NCBI GenBank assembly: GCA_023423015.1
Contig: JAFAGE010000017.1
Span: 1-9,270, forward strand
Direction of reading: 5' to 3'
From: Bacteroidota bacterium
GTDB lineage: Bacteria; Bacteroidota; Bacteroidia; Chitinophagales; Chitinophagaceae
Length of the DNA stretch: 9,270 nt
Numbering within the stretch: position 1 is the first letter of the stretch; each line of letters begins with the position of its first letter. Below the pieces are notes generated by a model. The model was given only the letters and a program-made list of their open reading frames with translations, searched no databases and was not told the DNA's origin. Made by a program: the position numbers and the translations under genes. Below, piece after piece: positions 7,585 to 9,270 of the stretch.

Positions 7585-7750
7585 GGCGGAGGATGGAGGG
7601 CGGAGGGCGAAGCTTAGAACGGAGAGCGGAGAGCGGAGAGCGGAATAAGGGCGGAGGATGGAGGGCGAAAATAGAACGGAGAGCGGAGAATGGAGAACGA
7701 GGGCGGAGGGCGGAAGGCGGCTACAGGACGGAGAACGGAGAGCGGAATAA
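7584..7750. repeat. Composite purine-rich tandem repeat cluster
   Basis: The plus strand is almost purely G, A and C in short related units. GGGCGGAGGATGGAGGGCG occurs exactly at 7584-7602 and 7649-7667. Each copy is followed by TAGAACGGAGAGCGGAGA (7615-7632 and 7672-7689), giving two composite units of about 57-65 bp. GGAGAGC is repeated three times with a 7-bp period at 7621-7641. GGAGAGCGGAATAA closes the first unit (7635-7648) and recurs at 7737-7750. GGGCGGAGGGCGG at 7701-7713 recurs at 8516-8528. Reading frames through it translate to low-complexity Arg/Glu/Gly strings and are not genes. It lies between convergent genes. Function and mobility are unknown. Confidence 0.85.
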
Positions 7751-7796
7751 CATTCTCACATCTGCCATCTCACGTCTGCCGTCTGCTGTCTCACAA
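7751..7796. repeat. Pyrimidine-rich tract with 14-bp period
   Basis: Strand composition flips here from purine-rich to pyrimidine-rich. CTCACATCTGCC (7755-7766) and CTCACGTCTGCC (7769-7780) are 14 bp apart, and a degenerate third unit runs to CTCAC at 7790-7794. The reverse complement resembles the GTGAGCGGTGAGAGG wording at the start of the window. Together with the purine-rich block before it, the tract could fold into a long imperfect hairpin in transcripts from either side, which would suit a bidirectional terminator between the convergent genes. That is inference; no perfect stem with a T-run is seen. Confidence 0.5.
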
Positions 7797-7799
7797 AAA

Positions 7800-8450
7800 T
7801 CACCCGGGGATTCTCGAAATATATTTTTCTATTTCCTTCACCTGCTGAACGATCTGGGGGTTCGTTGGTTTCAGGGCTTTAGTTTTCTTGAAGAATTCTT
7901 TCGCTGCGCGGAACTCGCGCTTGTTCATCATGATATTACACATCTGCAGGTATGCTGCTGCTTCATTTTCCTTATCGGGTAAACCTTTGCGGATAGCCTG
8001 GCGGATATAACTTTCCCCCTGGCGAAAGTCGCCCTTTTGCATATTGATCATTCCTATTTGAAGGAGGTTTGCGCCTTCCACTTCTTTGATAGGAGATCCG
8101 AGGTCGATACCCTTTTTCATGTTTTTTTCGGCACCTTCAAAATCCTGCTTCATCATTGCCATCTGGCCATTCACGGTGTAATACGCCGAGCGGATCGGTT
8201 TATAAAGAAGGTTCGGGTATTTAACCGAGTTGATAACGCGCTCAGCACCCTCCATATCGCCATTTTCCATATGCTCCTGGATGAGGCGGAGTGGGCCGAT
8301 AAAGAAATGTCCGGCAATAAGGATCAGTCCGATGAGGTAAGCCGGGAACGCGGGCCAGAAACCAGCCCAGATGTTGGCTGCAACACCCACGAGGATCAGG
8401 AATATACCCAACTGCAGCCTGTATTTGATGATAAGATTGTAAAATTTCAT
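7800..8450 (-). CDS. Membrane-anchored tetratricopeptide repeat protein
   Basis: This 216-aa protein has two hydrophobic helices (about 12-30 and 35-52), followed by a soluble region of TPR-like helical pairs. Candidate repeats are at about 54-76, 88-117 (YYTVNGQMAMMKQDFEGAEKNM), 125-156 (LLQIGMINMQKGDFRQGESYIRQAI) and 162-195 (AAYLQMCNIMMNKREFRAAKEFFKKT). TPRs mediate protein-protein contact, so it is probably an inner-membrane scaffold or assembly factor; the partner cannot be told from the sequence. Only the ATG at 8450 is credible. The frame continues upstream to a TTG at 8501, but that codon lies in the -33 box of a clear promoter. The gene stands alone, with convergent signalling genes on one side and a divergent hydrolase on the other. 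I do not recognise a named family beyond the TPR fold. Confidence 0.85.
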   Translation of the reverse strand: MKFYNLIIKYRLQLGIFLILVGVAANIWAGFWPAFPAYLIGLILIAGHFFIGPLRLIQEHMENGDMEGAERVINSVKYPNLLYKPIRSAYYTVNGQMAMMKQDFEGAEKNMKKGIDLGSPIKEVEGANLLQIGMINMQKGDFRQGESYIRQAIRKGLPDKENEAAAYLQMCNIMMNKREFRAAKEFFKKTKALKPTNPQIVQQVKEIEKYISRIPG

Positions 8451-8471
8451 GCTGATTTTAATGAAGGAGGG

Positions 8472-8502
8472 CAAAGATACGCTTGTGGGGGCAGAGGGCA
8501 AA
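8472..8502 (-). promoter_or_regulatory. Strong Bacteroidota-type promoter of the TPR gene
   Basis: On the minus strand TTTG (8502-8499) is followed after exactly 19 nt by TATCTTTG (8479-8472), matching the Bacteroidota primary sigma consensus (-33 TTTG, -7 TAnnTTTG). The box ends 21 nt before the ATG at 8450, leaving a leader of about 15-18 nt with no Shine-Dalgarno. A 10-bp direct repeat, CTTTGCCCTC on the minus strand (8503-8494 and 8476-8467, 27 bp apart), overlaps both promoter elements. It could bind a regulator or reflect the low-complexity sequence nearby. Confidence 0.75.
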
Positions 8503-8510
8503 GGGAAGAT

Positions 8511-8597
8511 GTTTAGGGCGGAGGGCGGCTATAATATCCTTTCACCTTTCACCGCTCACTTTTCACTCCGCCGAAGGCGAAGAGCGGCAATTTTTTT
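8511..8597. repeat. Intergenic repeat copy with hairpin potential and T7 run
   Basis: GTTTAGGGCGGAGG at 8511-8524 is identical to 7579-7592, and GGGCGGAGGGCGG at 8516-8528 is identical to 7701-7713, so this is a second copy of the repeat family. A pyrimidine-rich part follows (8538-8572), whose complement matches positions 1-26 of the window. Several inverted repeats are present: GGCGGAG (8517-8523) with CTCCGCC (8566-8572), CCGCTC (8552-8557) with GAGCGG (8582-8587), and a small CGCC-GAA-GGCG hairpin (8569-8579). A run of seven T's follows at 8591-8597, so a plus-strand transcript could form a terminator-like or attenuator-like structure just before the hydrolase gene. No TAnnTTTG box is seen for that gene. 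Confidence 0.55.
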
Positions 8598-8608
8598 ACA
8601 TTCATTAT

Positions 8609-9270
8609 ATGAAAGCCCTTTCTACCCTACTCGCCATTATTCTGCCATTACTGGCTGCTTCTCAGAACAACGATTCTGCATGGATCGTGGAGAATTACAC
8701 CAAGCAGGAACACGCCATCACCATGCGCGACGGTGTTAAGCTGTACACGGTTGTTTACATGCCTAAAGACAATTCAGAAAAACATCCCATCCTCATGATC
8801 CGCACACCGTATTCGAGTGGACCATATGGAGAAGGCAAGTTCCGGAGGTTCTGGGGATCGCAATACCGCAAGTACTTTCGCAATAACTACATCTTCGTGA
8901 TGCAGGACGTGCGAGGCAAATACCTGAGTGAAGGGGAATATGAAGACATTCGTCCCTTCAATACCAAAAAACAATTTTCAAAGGATATCGATGAAGCCAG
9001 CGATACTTACGACACTGTCGACTGGCTCGTGAAAAATCTTGAAAACAACAACGGCAAAGTTGGTGTATTCGGCGTTTCCTATCCTGGCTTTTATGCATCG
9101 CAAGCCTCGTTGAGCAATCATCCGGCAGTGGTTGCTGTTAGTCCGCAGGCACCCGTTACCGAATGGTTCATCGGCGACGACTGGCACAGGAACGGCGCTT
9201 TTATGCAATTGGACGCGTTCAACTTTTATGTTGTTAATGGATTTGGCAGTCCACGAAGTGGTCCCAACTC
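8609..9270 (+). CDS. Secreted CocE/NonD-type serine hydrolase (N-terminal part)
   Basis: The frame opens at the ATG at 8609 and runs without a stop through the window end, giving 220 codons of what is normally a protein of roughly 550-650 aa. A signal peptide is clear: MKALSTLLAIILPLLAAS with probable cleavage near residue 18, so the enzyme is exported to the periplasm or beyond. The mature part begins with the family opening, in which a DGVKLYTVVYMPK-type strand (41-53) precedes PILMIRTPYSSGPYG (60-74). QDVRGKYLSEGEY (99-111) is the hallmark QDVRGxxxSeG block of X-Pro dipeptidyl-peptidase S15/CocE enzymes. The nucleophile is probably Ser157 in GVSYPG (155-160). The catalytic Asp, His and C-terminal jelly-roll domain would lie beyond the window. 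Substrate is not predictable; family members cleave esters, amides or N-terminal dipeptides. The leader is AT-rich without a Shine-Dalgarno. Confidence 0.9.
   Translation, partial: MKALSTLLAIILPLLAASQNNDSAWIVENYTKQEHAITMRDGVKLYTVVYMPKDNSEKHPILMIRTPYSSGPYGEGKFRRFWGSQYRKYFRNNYIFVMQDVRGKYLSEGEYEDIRPFNTKKQFSKDIDEASDTYDTVDWLVKNLENNNGKVGVFGVSYPGFYASQASLSNHPAVVAVSPQAPVTEWFIGDDWHRNGAFMQLDAFNFYVVNGFGSPRSGPN

Noticed and set aside
7584..7796. CRISPR array
   Set aside because: Repeat units are short, nested and degenerate, with no unique spacers of constant length and no cas genes.
7593..7982. Plus-strand frame of 129 codons through the repeat cluster
   Set aside because: Its first half is only the translated purine repeat (Arg/Glu/Gly strings) and its second half is antisense to the TPR gene.
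1..9270. tRNA, rRNA, transposase, integrase or toxin-antitoxin genes
   Set aside because: None was recognised on either strand. All long frames are accounted for by the seven genes listed.

Overview
The window looks like a stretch of Bacteroidota chromosome, probably of the Chitinophagales type. Four things point that way. There is a lipoprotein of the SbsA-Ig-like class with the characteristic PTGGPRDSLPP sequence just after its lipidation cysteine. Start codons have no Shine-Dalgarno sequence. TAnnTTTG-type -7 promoter boxes occur, one of them with a perfectly placed -33 TTTG. Intergenic gaps are filled with purine-rich low-complexity repeats. Nothing in the sequence gives the species.

Layout. 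(1) Positions 1-30 hold a piece of a low-complexity repeat. (2) Positions 40-5273 hold a tight minus-strand operon, read right to left. It starts with a single-chain UvrD/Rep-type DNA helicase carrying a C-terminal PD-(D/E)XK nuclease and a probable iron-sulphur cluster. A lipoprotein overlaps it by 4 bp, and recR follows 18 bp further on. (3) Positions 5274-5414 are a divergent intergenic region with a near-leaderless candidate promoter for the helicase and a small perfect dyad. (4) Positions 5415-7584 hold a plus-strand pair of signalling genes 1 bp apart: an NtrC-type sigma-54 activator (receiver, AAA+, HTH) and a receiver-HPt protein, with no histidine kinase nearby. (5) Positions 7584-7796 are a repeat cluster between convergent genes. 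Its purine-rich part begins inside the stop codon of the receiver-HPt gene, and it ends in a pyrimidine-rich tract with a 14-bp period. (6) Positions 7800-8450 hold a minus-strand membrane-anchored TPR protein with the best promoter in the window. (7) Positions 8511-8597 hold another copy of the repeat family with hairpin potential and a T7 run. (8) From 8609 to the window end is the N-terminal part of a secreted CocE/NonD (S15-type) serine hydrolase, cut by the window edge.

How the parts may fit together. The helicase-nuclease and RecR both belong to recombinational repair, so the first operon links repair genes with a surface lipoprotein that has no obvious repair role. The two signalling genes form a plausible phosphorelay (receiver to HPt to the NtrC-type receiver) that would need a hybrid kinase encoded elsewhere. 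I do not see a clear novel defence or mobile system. The least explained content is the intergenic repeat family, which appears three times in this window in different orientations, each time at a transcription-unit boundary, and in one case seems to supply a gene's stop codon.
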